Shown here: one piece after another, positions 24,271-35,243 of the stretch
Layout of the letters: each line of letters begins with the position of its first letter
How positions within the stretch are numbered: position 1 is the stretch's first letter
Source of the DNA: Ophiobolus disseminans
Lineage: Eukaryota; Ascomycota; Dothideomycetes; Pleosporales; Phaeosphaeriaceae
Length of the DNA stretch: 64,000 bases
NCBI GenBank assembly: GCA_010093685.1
Contig: MU006228.1
Coordinates: 789,111-853,110 of the forward strand
Direction: 5' to 3'
The notes under the pieces: generated by a model
What the model saw: the letters and a program-made list of their open reading frames with translations, nothing else
The model's database searches: none
Told to the model about the DNA's origin: nothing
Program-made: the position numbers and the translations under genes

Positions 24271-26718
24271 TTAGTCGTCGAATCCAAGTCCATCCACATT
24301 TCCCAAAAATTGCATGTTCCCCTCGCCAGCCATAAGCGCTTCCACATCAATCCCACCACTCGTCAGATATCTCGCACTAACGCCAGTATTGATCCTCTGA
24401 CTCAAAAGCGCCTTGAGCTCATATCTCAGCGCTTGCTGCTCACCCTTCGTCATATTACTGGCTTCCTTCTCCTTCTTCTTTCTTCCAGTTCCACGACCCT
24501 TCTTGCCTCGTGCTTCTTTTTCAAACTCCTCGCTATCGTAATCGACACCCAAGTCTTCAGCAGCTTGGCGCATGCTGTTATTTTCGCTGTGGTTCTTCTC
24601 CTTGGCGATGACGGTGTCTGCAAGCTTCTTGGAGATAGTGGCGCGAGGCTTGAGGCGAGCGACGATACGGCGGTCGATATCAAGTGTGCGGATGAAATAG
24701 GCTGTCTTCTTCGACTTGGGAGCTTCGTCGGCACGGGCATGTACTTTTGCAATCAACCTCCGCACACCTGCGACTTCCTCGGGTGCGCAGATGAGGATAC
24801 TGGAGCCCGAAGCCTCGGCACGCGCGGTGCGTCCGGATCGATGGACATATGTGTCTGCTGCTCGAGGCAAGTGATAGTGGATAACGAGCTCAACTTTCGG
24901 GATATCTAATCCTCGAGCTGCAACGTCCGTTGCCACCAGGATGGAACCCGGTCGCTCCTTGTAGCGTTCAATGGTTCGCATACGAGCTTTTTGCGCCATA
25001 CTGGAGTGTAATGGAAGAGCGGGTAGCTGGAGGTTCTGAAGGTAGGGCGTGATGCGTCGTACGGCGGATATTGAGTTGGTGAAGATGAGTGCACGCTTCT
25101 TTGGGTAGAACATGAGCAGCGAATAGAGGAACAGGTCCTTCTCTGGGCCAGCGCATTCAATCAGGCCCTCTTTTAGCCTGCTTGCCATCTGTGAGGATGG
25201 GTTGGCATCGATGAACTTTGGCTTCTCCTCCCTGAATTTGAGTTTCTTCAGAAGATACTCCATAGACTGCTGCTTGCTCATGAGGTTATCACTCCCACCC
25301 TTGGCCTTGCCAGCGAGCTTCTGCTGCAAACCCTTCTGGAAAGTCGCAGAAAAGACGAGCGTCTGTCGTTCAAACTCTGGCGTGGCATCTGCTTCTGCTG
25401 GTACAGTCTCGGCAGGATCGTCTTTGTCCAAGATCTTGAGAATCTCCCCAAGCTCCTTGTAGTTTCCCTGGCTGAGCAGACGATCAGCCTCGTCGACAAC
25501 CAGGAACCGGATCTGCTTAAATTTCTCCAGCAAGCCTTGGCCACTGCTTATAACTTCCCACAATCGTCCCGGTGTTCCCACAACGATGTCTGCTTTCTCA
25601 AGTTGTCGGCGCTGTTTCTGAACGGCAAGACCACCAGTGACTGATGCGATGTTGGGAGCCTCGAAGTCGCCCTTGGCGCACAGAGCGGTCAAATGAGCGG
25701 TAATCTGATGTGCCAGTTCTCGAGTAGGTGCAATGATCAGAGCTAAAGGTGTCTTGTCTTTCGCATCTTTTGTTGTGCTTTTCGAAGCGAGGAATGCCTC
25801 TATGATAGGTATGCCGAATGCAAGCGTTTTACCCGAGCCCGTTGAAGCTTTGCCAATAACATCTCGGCCTGCGATGATCTCCGGTATGGTTGAGGATTGA
25901 ATTGTGGTTGGTCTTGCAAACTTGAGTTTTGCTAACGCGTCCAATACCTCTGCTGAGAGCTTCAGCTCCTCCCATGCAGACACATCCACCTCGTCATCTT
26001 CATCATCTTCGTCATCGGCTCGGTCGGCTAGGATATCGAAAGCACTTGTGCCGAGACTTCCTAGATTGACAACCTCCTCATCAGAGGCTTCCTCTTCACT
26101 GTCATTATCCCCATTTGTAGTTGGCACATCTTGCTGTGCATTCTGTGCAGTCTTTTCCTTGGTCTTCTTGTCCTTCGCCTTCTCTTTATCACCATTTTTC
26201 GCAGCACCGTTTGAGGAAGGGGCTGCGCCATTTGCGGCTTCCTCGATATGCTCTGCCAGCTGCACACCATTTTGTGCAGTGTCCTCGTCGCTAAAGCCTT
26301 CCCATGAATCGCCGTCATCGCGATCTTGTACCTCATTCTCTTCCATTGTTTCTTCGCCCTCGCCCTCTTCCCCCGCCTCTTCACCAAATGTTATCTCTTC
26401 CAGCCTTTTTGCCTCGTCTTCCTCGCGCTGCCACGCCTCCTCTACATCCTGCGCAATCTGCTCCTCCGTCTTTGAGGTCTCAAACGAGATATTGCCAGTC
26501 GTGGCATCCTTCACTATTGCAACATCCTCAATTTCTTCAAGCCCGTAGAAGCCCTCAAAGTCCTCCAATCGGTCTGGCATGGACACCTGCTTCCATCCTA
26601 GATCGTTGAGTCGAATTTTGCGCTTTGGTATGACAATCTCCGGTCGCGGTGTCTTTTCGAACTTCTGGCGCTTGTGCGCCTTTTGCGCCGCTTTGGGGGT
26701 GTTATGAGGACGCTTCAT
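24271..26718 (-). CDS. mak5: ATP-dependent RNA helicase MAK5 (DDX24 type), 815 aa
   Basis: MAK5 is a nucleolar DEAD-box helicase needed for 60S ribosomal subunit assembly (family knowledge). The gene is a single exon. The N-terminus has the family-type KIRLNDLGWKQVSMPDRLEDFEGFYGLEEI. A long acidic stretch of about 170 residues follows. The helicase core has the Q-motif region (FARPTTIQSSTIPEI), Walker A ASTGSGKTLAFG, PTRELAHQI, VVDEADRLL (DEAD), FSATF, TNSISAVRRITPYL, VATDVAARGLDIPKVE and HRSGRTARA. The C-terminal extension has ARLKPRATISKKLAD and a lysine-rich segment. The MKRPHNTPKAAQKAHKRQKFEK start is basic, as expected for a nucleolar protein. It diverges from TRM7 across a 353-bp promoter. 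Confidence 0.95.
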   Translation of the reverse strand: MKRPHNTPKAAQKAHKRQKFEKTPRPEIVIPKRKIRLNDLGWKQVSMPDRLEDFEGFYGLEEIEDVAIVKDATTGNISFETSKTEEQIAQDVEEAWQREEDEAKRLEEITFGEEAGEEGEGEETMEENEVQDRDDGDSWEGFSDEDTAQNGVQLAEHIEEAANGAAPSSNGAAKNGDKEKAKDKKTKEKTAQNAQQDVPTTNGDNDSEEEASDEEVVNLGSLGTSAFDILADRADDEDDEDDEVDVSAWEELKLSAEVLDALAKLKFARPTTIQSSTIPEIIAGRDVIGKASTGSGKTLAFGIPIIEAFLASKSTTKDAKDKTPLALIIAPTRELAHQITAHLTALCAKGDFEAPNIASVTGGLAVQKQRRQLEKADIVVGTPGRLWEVISSGQGLLEKFKQIRFLVVDEADRLLSQGNYKELGEILKILDKDDPAETVPAEADATPEFERQTLVFSATFQKGLQQKLAGKAKGGSDNLMSKQQSMEYLLKKLKFREEKPKFIDANPSSQMASRLKEGLIECAGPEKDLFLYSLLMFYPKKRALIFTNSISAVRRITPYLQNLQLPALPLHSSMAQKARMRTIERYKERPGSILVATDVAARGLDIPKVELVIHYHLPRAADTYVHRSGRTARAEASGSSILICAPEEVAGVRRLIAKVHARADEAPKSKKTAYFIRTLDIDRRIVARLKPRATISKKLADTVIAKEKNHSENNSMRQAAEDLGVDYDSEEFEKEARGKKGRGTGRKKKEKEASNMTKGEQQALRYELKALLSQRINTGVSARYLTSGGIDVEALMAGEGNMQFLGNVDGLGFDD

Positions 26719-27071
26719 CGTGTGAGGGCGTCAATTGCGTGGTGTTGCGACTGAGAGAGATGGTTTCGATGATTTTGGTTTGAAACTTTTGGTCGGCGTT
26801 CGGGAGTCCGATGGTGCCCGCTCGGCTATACTTGCCTCCGCTAATCCGCCGCACCCCACGTGAAATCCATTCACCAGAACGACACTATACACGAGCATCG
26901 TAAAGAAAGAGTCGGATTGAAACACGTTCTGCACTCCCAATCAAGAGAACAGCATGTGAAACTAGGCGGCACACGTCATTTCCCAAATTAACGTTTGCGA
27001 ACCAACTTGGCACCTTCAGTACCTAGGTACCTCTCAGGCACAAGTCCTGCGTCGACGTTTGATATTCCAAA
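26719..27071. promoter_or_regulatory. Divergent promoter of MAK5 and TRM7 with an E-box
   Basis: A 353-bp interval between two start codons of genes for ribosome and tRNA work. One CACGTG lies at 26857-26862, about 140 bp from the MAK5 start and 210 bp from the TRM7 start. The same hexamer occurs twice in the ENP2/MED13 promoter. Regulatory function is inferred. Confidence 0.45.
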
Positions 27072-28205
27072 ATGGGAAAATCCTCCAAAGACAAACGCGA
27101 CGCTTACTACCGCCTCGCCAAAGAAGAAGGTTGGCGCGCTCGCTCCGCCTACAAACTCCTCCAACTCGACGAAGAATTCAACCTCTTCGAAGACGTGACC
27201 CGCGTAGTCGATCTCTGCGCCGCGCCCGGCTCCTGGAGCCAAGTCTTATCCCGCGTCCTCATCAAGGGCGAAAAATACGGAAGAGCAGGATGGCAAGAGA
27301 AGCAAGCCGCGACACGAAACTACGTCCTAGGCCTAAAAGAAGAAAGACCACTTGCCGAATCGCTCGCAAAGCTTGAACTCAAAGATGAGAAAATCAAACC
27401 AAGACAAGGCGTCAAAATCGTAGCCATAGACCTCCAACCAATGTCCCCCCTCGACGGTGTAACCACACTTCGCGCAGACATCACCCACCCCTCCACCATA
27501 CCCCTCATGCTCAAAGCCCTTGACCCAGAAACATACGACCCCAGCGCTGCCTCGCCCTCCGCGCCCGTCGACCTCGTCATCTCCGACGGTGCGCCCGACG
27601 TCACCGGTCTGCACGACCTCGACATCTACGTGCAATCGCAACTGCTCTGGGCCGCGCTCAACCTCGCCCTGTGTGTGCTCAAGCCCGGCGGGAAATTTGT
27701 GGCTAAGATATTCCGCGGCAAAGACGTGGATTTACTGTTCGCTCAGTTGAAGATTGTGTTCCAGAGGGTTAGAGTCGCGAAGCCGAGGAGTAGTCGCGCG
27801 AGTAGTATCGAGGCTTTCGTGGTGTGCGAGGGCTTTTGTCCACCTGAGGGATTCAGCGCGAGTTTGGATAAGCCACTAAACTCAAACTCCACGTTCACTT
27901 CCACGCCCCCTAAATCGTCATCAAACCCCACCCGCACTCTCCGCGCAGACGGCTGCATCGAACTCGACCTCGGCTCTGAACCGCCTTCCGATGATGAAGA
28001 CATGGAAGAAGGTGGCCAGCGCTGGATCGCACCGTTCCTCGCATGTGGAGACTTATCAGCGTATGATGCAGATGCGACGTACCAATTGCCCAAGGACAGG
28101 GTGAGTCTAGATCCCGTGCAGCCGCCAACGGCGCCACCGTATCGGAGGGCGCTTGAGATGCGCAAATTAGCTGGCGGCGCGTATGGGAAGACGAAAATGA
28201 AGTAA
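27072..28205 (+). CDS. trm7: tRNA 2'-O-ribose methyltransferase TRM7 (FtsJ family), 377 aa
   Basis: TRM7 methylates the ribose of positions 32 and 34 in the anticodon loop of several tRNAs, using S-adenosylmethionine (family knowledge). The N-terminus MGKSSKDKRDAYYRLAKEEG and the RSAYKLLQLDEEF segment contain the first catalytic Lys. The SAM site is VVDLCAAPGSWSQVL. The other catalytic residues are Asp in LVISDGAPDVTG, Lys in GGKFVAKIFRG and Glu in SSIEAFVVCEGF, completing the K-D-K-E set. A fungal insert separates the SAM site from VKIVAIDLQPM, and an extra C-terminal tail of roughly 100 residues ends in GGAYGKTKMK. The gene is intron-less with unusually C-rich codon choice. It diverges from MAK5. 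Confidence 0.94.
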   Translation: MGKSSKDKRDAYYRLAKEEGWRARSAYKLLQLDEEFNLFEDVTRVVDLCAAPGSWSQVLSRVLIKGEKYGRAGWQEKQAATRNYVLGLKEERPLAESLAKLELKDEKIKPRQGVKIVAIDLQPMSPLDGVTTLRADITHPSTIPLMLKALDPETYDPSAASPSAPVDLVISDGAPDVTGLHDLDIYVQSQLLWAALNLALCVLKPGGKFVAKIFRGKDVDLLFAQLKIVFQRVRVAKPRSSRASSIEAFVVCEGFCPPEGFSASLDKPLNSNSTFTSTPPKSSSNPTRTLRADGCIELDLGSEPPSDDEDMEEGGQRWIAPFLACGDLSAYDADATYQLPKDRVSLDPVQPPTAPPYRRALEMRKLAGGAYGKTKMK

Positions 28206-28394
28206 AGTGGAACTAATGAATATCATGCAATCCCATCAGAAGAAAACAAGCTGTTCATTCTAATGCCACGGCTACCAAAAGTCTTCTAACCGCAAATGCC
28301 TGTGAACGAGAAAAAATATGTCATTAGATTCAACCACCCCGCACCGTCCTCCCATCCGGAAACTCCCACACTACCCTCCCCTCAAGTCAGCTTA

Positions 28395-29018
28395 TCATTC
28401 TCCCCTCTTCTTCCTCGCCTTATAAATCGCCCTCTGCAACGTGCCCTTCCCCCCCTGCCTCTCCAGCGCCGGATCAATCATACCCCCCCAAACAACAACC
28501 TGGCCCTCCCCACTCATACCCTTCTCACCTTTCCCCCCCGCCAACGCATCCCCGCCCGTATTCTCAATCACGCAATACGCCTTATCCAGCCCGCCTCCAA
28601 TACCCGCATCGTCCAGAAACTGCCCAAAGCGCATCTTGCACTGCTCGCTCGTAACGTCGCACCTCGCCTCCATTTCCGGCGGCTTGGAGCCGGGGTACTG
28701 GCAGATGATTTCGAGGACCCAGGGGCCACGCTTGTTGCGCGTGCCTAGGGCGAGGTCGTAGGTCGCTTGTAGGGGCGCGTTTGCGCCGACGATGTTTTTC
28801 TTCGTGGGGGAGATGAAGGTTTCGCAGAAGGCGTTGTAGGCGAAGATGTAGGCTTCTTCGGTGGGGTAGTCGGTCCATTTGCCGCAGGAGCCGATGAGCG
28901 GGGCGTAGGGGGAGTTGATGCGGTCTATGCTGTTTGGGAGGGCGGTTGTGGGGGGGAGGAGGGACAGGAAGGGGAGGAGGATGAAGAGGAGCCTGAGGAG
29001 TGGTGGTGTTATGTACAT
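28395..29018 (-). CDS. Secreted small cysteine-containing protein, 207 aa (tandem paralogue A)
   Basis: No known family recognised. The N-terminus has a clear signal peptide: MYITPPLLRLLFILLPFLSL, then PPTTALPNS with a likely cleavage after TALP or TTA. The mature part has six cysteines in the contexts GSCGKW, AFCETF, IICQYP, ARCDVT, EQCKMR and AYCVIE, enough for three disulphides. Gly-rich segments and VVVWGGMIDPAL follow, and the end is basic (KARKKRGE). It is clearly related to the product of the next gene upstream on the same strand (SC-W, YPTE-EYI, FC, RFG-LD, YCV, TGG-A, VVVWGG shared in order). Small secreted cysteine-containing proteins of plant-associated fungi are often effector candidates, but nothing here proves that role. 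Confidence 0.72.
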   Translation of the reverse strand: MYITPPLLRLLFILLPFLSLLPPTTALPNSIDRINSPYAPLIGSCGKWTDYPTEEAYIFAYNAFCETFISPTKKNIVGANAPLQATYDLALGTRNKRGPWVLEIICQYPGSKPPEMEARCDVTSEQCKMRFGQFLDDAGIGGGLDKAYCVIENTGGDALAGGKGEKGMSGEGQVVVWGGMIDPALERQGGKGTLQRAIYKARKKRGE

Positions 29019-29699
29019 GCTTGATTAGGAAGAATAATTAGTGGGTTTGATGTGATTTGACAGTTTCTGGTGTGCTGCGTAGGAGTGAAGTACGCAATGA
29101 GTAGCATGGCGCTGTGCACTTGAGTGTAAGCTTGTGGAGAAGAATATGGGGATAAAGGTACGAGACCATATGCCTGCTTGTTACTTGTTCGAATCATCTC
29201 TATTGATGCCTCTTCAGGCGAATGTCTACTTCAGAATGCTATTGATTCCTGATCGAGAGTTGCGCAGGTGCTGGTTTTCGTCTACTAAGGTTGGAGTAAA
29301 GGTACAATGACTTTGTCTCGAGGGCGGTTGTTGGTGTCGGCCTTGTTCGGCGCTTTGTGCTGTTGGATTTGACAAAGAAGGGGATCAGTGTTGGGATTGG
29401 TTTGTTGGAATGTCTTGAAGAGAACATGAGAAATGGATGTTGTTGATCGAAGTAAGGATGCATTTTTCGCTGAACGCTTGACGTGTCGCAAGACGAAAGG
29501 ACATGAGCAAGATGGGGTATGAGGCAAAGAAGCGCGAAGCGCTTGATGTAATAATGTAAAAGAGAAAGAAATAAGACACCTACGAATGCAGTGGGCGGTG
29601 AGACAGCGAGGGAAGAACAGGCGACGAACATCTAATAACCCTCTTTCGCCTTGCCTCCCACTCAAACTGCCCCCATAAATTACCCCCAACGCCCCCATG
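29019..29699. other. Interval between the two paralogous small-protein genes
   Basis: About 680 bp. It must hold the promoter of paralogue A and the 3' end of paralogue B. Long minus-strand frames here (for example 29239-29631) have no family pattern and no shared motifs with the paralogues, so I do not call them. Confidence 0.35.
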
Positions 29700-30188
29700 T
29701 TAAACTCCAGTCTCGACCTTCCCGCCCCAGACCACAACTCTAGCACCCCCATGCTGCCCAGCAGGATCCTTCTGATCCGCAAACGCACCCCCGCCCGTGC
29801 CGTCCATGACACAGTACGTATGACCCAGGGCCCCAAGCACGTTACTATCCAGCAAACTGCCAAAACGGTCCAAACACTCCGACGTATTCGTCTGCAGCGC
29901 CTGGCGCATATCCGGGACGTGATCGACGGCGGCGTTATGCAGGACCCATTGAACAATTTTGCCGTCGGCGGCTTTGAGGTTGTATGTCCACATGATGGGC
30001 AGGTCTTCGGGGATGATGGTGCCGTCGCGGGTGAGGTACTTTGTGCAGAAGTCGGTGCAGGCGTGGATGTATTCGGCTTCGGTCGGGTAGTTGAGCGAGC
30101 CCCAGCAGCTACCTTCGAGTTTGGAGCCGCCGCGCGGGCGGTTGGAGTGAAATGTTGGAATTTGGGAGGTGAGGGGGAGTATATACAT
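29700..30188 (-). CDS. Small cysteine-containing protein, 162 aa (tandem paralogue B)
   Basis: Paralogue of the adjacent secreted protein. Shared landmarks in order: GSCWGS, NYPTEAEYIHAC, DFCTKYL, ECLDRFGSLLDSNV, HTYCVMDGTGGGAFA and ARVVVWGGKV. It has five cysteines in this model. Both start MYI, but this one continues LPLTSQIPTFHSN and lacks the hydrophobic core seen in paralogue A. Either it has lost its signal peptide, or the true start lies in an upstream exon: an ATG at 30253 on the minus strand runs into a GTGAGT donor, but no acceptor gave a convincing signal sequence. Function unknown. Confidence 0.6.
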   Translation of the reverse strand: MYILPLTSQIPTFHSNRPRGGSKLEGSCWGSLNYPTEAEYIHACTDFCTKYLTRDGTIIPEDLPIMWTYNLKAADGKIVQWVLHNAAVDHVPDMRQALQTNTSECLDRFGSLLDSNVLGALGHTYCVMDGTGGGAFADQKDPAGQHGGARVVVWGGKVETGV

Positions 30189-31239
30189 GTGTGATGTGTG
30201 AGAAACTCACCAAACACGATAGCAAGTGGGAAGAAGTTGAGATAACTTGATCATAGAGGGAGATCGATCACAATCCTATCGTTCTATTCCAGAAGTCACG
30301 TCGCCAGGCTTAATATTGTTCTCATCGTCTTACTATTGTTCTCTATCCAGATTGTTAGCAGTCACCATCCGGAGCTTACTATTGTTCCTCGCTAGACAAC
30401 GGTAGGTAGAAGAGTCCCGGTCTCCTACAATGTTCACCTTTGCCTGACATGGACCGAACAAAGACGAATGTAACTAGGTTAAAGAAGCAGTGCTGGGACA
30501 TGCGTGAAAGTTCAGTCGCCTCCCTCGTGAGTTCCCATCAACGTTATAACTCAGAGGCGACAGGTCTTATGTTGATGGGTTTTGAATTGATGGGGAAGGC
30601 GAGAGAACGAAATCATTCAAATTCAGATTTCGACTCACGGAATATATCCTCAAGGTTGAAGACATCAGCGATTCTACACCGGCATGATATGCAGATGCGT
30701 ACAACGTACTATGTGTAGATATTCCATGTAGCGATATGACGCACGAGCCCACCCGCACTACGGCTGAGTACATAAGCGACTAAGCCGCTCGGGCCCCGCT
30801 AATATGCAGGGATGCGTAGTTTCGAGGACATTCTGGAGTCGGGACGGCTGGCCTCTTGAGCAGCTCATCTCTCCTCACCGCATCCTTCTGGAGACATCGC
30901 CAGTGTCTTCACCTACAATTGCATCCGTGTCCTCAGCCAGCAGTAAATGGTCTGCTGATACATCGCAACAACCACATTTTCCTGTGCCACTGCTCCTCCA
31001 CCCCGGTGACGGCCCGTTGCATCCCCGGTAGGTAATTCCATCGTACCGCAGGACTGGCTTTCGAGCTGCTGCCCTTTTCCCCTCTCACCCCCAACCGTTT
31101 GCTGATACCTTTACCGCTAGACAAATAATCAGCCCCCCATCCATATCCCCCAACGTCAAAGTGGCGTCGCGACTTTAGCTCTCTCCACCCACCGTCTACG
31201 CAACACCCTTTGGTCAACTCGAAACGGTCTACACTGAAC
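30189..31239. other. Upstream region of paralogue B and SCP160
   Basis: A 1-kb divergent interval. It contains two exact copies of TTACTATTGTTC at 30330-30341 and 30377-30388, with a diverged form (TAATATTGTTC) just before them at about 30311. The last 200 bp before SCP160 are pyrimidine-rich, as in many highly expressed fungal promoters. No coding region recognised. Confidence 0.35.
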
Positions 31240-34200
31240 ATGGCATCCGAAGCAGTTGCCAGCTCTGCCACCGAGGGTCTCACCCCTGCGCAGAAGCTGA
31301 TGCAGGAGCACGACCACCATGTCACGGTCGAGGATGTCCCTGACGAGGAAGACGTCGCCCATCCTCCGCCCTCGGCCTCTGCCAAGCCTGCCTCGGACGC
31401 GCCTCTGAGCGAGAAGGCCGCCGGCAAGCAGAAGGCCGAAGCCGCCCCTGCCCCGAAGAAGCCCGCGCTGAACACGTCGTCCGAGGAGGCCTTCCCCGCC
31501 CTCGGCCCCGTCAAGCCGCGTGCTCAGGCTCCTGTTGCGCCCACCTGGGGCAAGAAGCCAGCCTCTGTCACCACCAATGGCGGCGCGAGCAGCAATGGCG
31601 CCCCCGCCCCTACTGCCCCTGGCTCCCTGCCTGTTGGACGCGGCCCAGCCCTCCCGAGCATGAACATCCCCGGAAAGCACACGGAGCGCATCTCCTTCTC
31701 GCCCACCCAGCTCACCCCTCGCCAGCAGCTCAAGAAGCCCATCAACGACATCATCCGCGACATCAACAGGCGCTCCAAGGCCAAGCTCGAGTTCAAGTCT
31801 GGCCCGGGTGGAACTGTCATCTTCGAGTCCACCGGCCCGGTTGAAGCTGTGAGGCAGACGCTCAAGGAGATTGCGAACGAAGTTGGTTCAAAGGTGAGCT
31901 TTCCAGGTGTCTGGAGTCATATATACTAACCAGTTCCAGCAATCCGTCGACGTTCCTGTCCCCGCCTCCGTTCGCGCGCACATCATCGGTCGCCAGGGAT
32001 CCAAGATTCAGGAGATCAGCAAGCGCACCGGCGCTCGTATTCAGGTCCCCAAGGCCGAGCCCGATGAGGAAGAGGATACCGTTGTCAATGTCCACATCGA
32101 AGGCAATGCGCTGACCGCCGAAATGGCCCGCCGCGAGATCGATGCTATCGTCAACGAGCGTACCTCCACTGTCAACCTGCGCCTCAAGGAGATCCCCGCC
32201 GAGTACTATCCCTTCCTGGCTGGTCCTCACAACGTCCACATCGACAAGCTCGTGCAAGGCCGTGATGTCAACGTGCAGATTCCTCAATACCACACCTGGC
32301 GCTCTCAGGCTCCTCCCCAGTCTGTCCGAAACCAGCCGGTTCCATTTGCGCCCCAGACCAACTTCCCCATCCAGGTTTCTGGTGAACGCGTTGCCGCGCA
32401 GCAGGTCCAGGCTGAGCTTGAACGCCGCGCGCAACAGCTCCGCCAGCAGCTTGCTCTCGATCAGCGATCCATTGAACGTGGCCGACATCAGTTCATTGTT
32501 GGTGATCGGGGCAACTCTCTGCACGACTTCCTCGAGGAGACTGGTTGCAGTATCGTTCTGCCCCCCAGCTCCGACGACAGCGAGACCGTGTACATTGTTG
32601 GCCCTCCTAACAAGATCGAGCAGGGTATCAACAAGCTCGAGGATCTTGCTGCCAGCATGACCATGGCTACCGCCGATGCGGCTCGCGAGCACAAGAGCCA
32701 GGCCCATGCTCACAACCTCACTCAGTACCTGCGCCAGCGTCAGGCTTTGGCCGAGCTCGAGCGCCTGCACGAGGCTAGCATTGTCGCCCCTACCGACCGT
32801 GACGGACCGACCGGCTGGGAGATTTACGCCCGTAACGGCAAGAACAGTATGAAGGCCCGTGGCGATGTTATGAGTGTGTTTGCCAGCCACCCGCCGAGTA
32901 GATTTGCGACCGTGGATGTCGATCCATTCTACCACTCCTTCCTACAACAACGCAACGCACCAAAGCTTCGCCAGGATACTGGTGTTCACGTCGTGTTCCC
33001 CAAGGAGCTTGACAACTCACCGCAGCTGATCTTGGTTTACGAGGGTGATTCGCCGTACGACGAGTACTCTATCCCGCGTGGTGCACCTTCCGCTGCTGAT
33101 GTTAAGAACTACCAGCAAGCCCTCCAAAAGGCTCAGCAAGCCATTAAGGGTCTTACCAGCAATCAGCCTCAGATCGAGTCTCGTGGCCTTGAGTCCAACC
33201 CCAAGTTCCACCGTAAGATCGAGCAGTACATCAACGACGAGCAAGAGAGTCTTCCACAAAACCAGGTTCCCGTGCAAGCACTATTCGGCCAGCGCCGCCC
33301 TGAGGCTCACAGCCGCTCAAACAACAGCTTTGCTATCCGTGGACCATCAAATGCTGTGGATGACCTGAACGCAAAGATTCTGGCATTCATCGAGCAGGCT
33401 GAGAAGGACGAACTCGAGCGCAACCACGTCACGACGTTTGACTACCCCCAAAAATTTGCCAGCCATTTGGTCGGTAAGGGCGGTGAGAACATCCAACGTC
33501 TGCGCCAGAAGTACGACGTAGATGTCCAGATCAACGACGGCAAGGTTGAGTTGAAGGGCCCTTCCGCCAAAGCTCAGCAGTGCAAGAAGGACATCCTTGA
33601 CATGGCGAAGAAGCTCGAGGACGAAGCCACCCACACACTGAAGGTCAAGCCACAGTACCATCGTGACCTGATTGGCGCTGGAGGCAAGCAAGTCGAGCGC
33701 CTGCAAACACGCTACGGCGTGCGCATCAACTTCCCTCGACGGAACAACCACAACGATGAAGACGCAGATGCGACATCGCAGCGAAATGCTCGGGGCCAGA
33801 ACCAGGATGAAGTCGTCATCCGTGGCCCCAAGAAGGGCGCAGATGAGGCCCGTGATGAGGTCCTCAACCTATTGCAGTACATCATGGACACTTCACACAG
33901 TGACACTGTTTCTGTCGCGCAGAACCAGGTTCCTCAATTGATCGGCTCCGGTGGCCGTGAGATGGAGCAGCTCCGCCTTGAGACTGGCTGCCAGATTGAC
34001 GTGCCGGGTGCTCGTGAGGGTGCCGATCCTTCTGGCCGTGCGGAGATTAAGCTGAAGGGTACCAAGAAGCAGGTTGAAGAGGCCAAGAAGATCCTTCTGC
34101 AGCGTGCAAAGGTCTTTGACGACACCACTGTGGAGACCCTCGAGGTTGACCGCAAGCACCATAGGAACCTCATCGGAGGCAGCGGATCGAACATTCGCTC

Positions 34201-35243
34201 AATTGTCACTGCTGCTGGCGGATCTGACAATGCTCGCGATCTTGCTCGCATGGTTCGCTTCCCACGAGCAGAGTCTGACGAGTCAGCTATCCGTGTCGAG
34301 GGCCCTAAGAGCATTGTGGAGAAGATCATTGCATCGCTCAAGGCTCAGGTCTCGTCCCTCGAGAACCAAACCACTGAGACCATCGAGGTGTCACCTGATA
34401 AGCATAGGCTGCTCATTGGTCGTGGCGGTGAGACTCGCCGCTCTCTGGAGCAGCAGCTCAACATCCAGCTTGATATTCCCAAGCAGACCACCACTGGCGC
34501 AGCTCGCAGCCAGGTCAAGATCACTGGTGAGCCAGAGCAAGTCGAGAAAGCGAAAGAGCACATTCTCGAGCTTGTCAAGGGTCAAGAGGGCGAGACCATC
34601 CAGGTCCCTCGCCACCTCCACCACGTCATCTCAGACAACGGCCAGTTCTTCCGTCAACTGCGCAACCAGCACAAGATCACCGTTGATCACGCCGGCCAAC
34701 AGCCTCCCGCGAAGCCCGCATCGACCGAAGCTGGCAGGTCACGCAAGGGCGCTAACGGCGCTCTGCCTTTGATCACGGACGACGCTACTGGCGGTGCCGA
34801 TGAGCATTCCTGGGAAATCATCGACAACAACGCCCCCGAGGAGGGCGCAGATACCTCTTCCACCATCCCATGGGTCATCCGCGGCCCTGCCGAGAGCCTG
34901 CCCAAGGCGCGCCAGAGGCTCGAGGCCGCCATCGAAGCAGCCTCAAAACCCTCGTCGACCGGCTACCTCATCCTGCCGGACCCACGCAGCTACAGGTACG
35001 CTGACACCCCTCCTTTGCACTGACGCATTTGCTAACATAAGAACCAGGCTCGTCGTCGGCTCCGGTGGTAGCACCATCAATGACCTCCGCAAGAAGACCG
35101 GCACTAAGATACAAGTCCCCCGCGACCAGGCCAAGGACGAAGCTATCGAGATTGTGGGCACCAAGGACGGGTGCGAGCAGGCGCGCCAGTTGATCTTGGA
35201 AATCGTGTCTAAAGGCGGCAATAGCAGCGGCGGTCGCAAGTAG
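31240..35243 (+). CDS. scp160: Multi-KH-domain RNA-binding protein SCP160/vigilin, 1301 aa, three exons
   Basis: SCP160 (vigilin) binds mRNA through many KH domains and associates with polysomes and the ER (family knowledge). Exons are 31240..31893, 31940..34995 and 35048..35243, with introns of 46 and 52 bp that keep phase. After a disordered Ala/Pro-rich N-terminus, KH units appear with the GxxG loop: IIGRQGSKIQEI, IVGDRGNSLHDF, LVGKGGENIQRL, LIGAGGKQVERL, LIGSGGREMEQL, LIGGSGSNIRSI, LIGRGGETRRSL and, split by the last intron region, VVGSGGSTINDL. One unit near the C-terminus has VISDNGQFFRQL in which the loop is degenerate. Codon use is strongly C-ending, as expected for an abundant protein. 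Convergent with HSE1. Confidence 0.93.

Noticed and set aside
26304..26609. Plus-strand frame opposite the MAK5 N-terminus
   Set aside because: Shadow of the acidic region of MAK5.
31862..32935. A 357-codon minus-strand frame over SCP160
   Set aside because: Produced by C-ending codon bias of SCP160 on the opposite strand.
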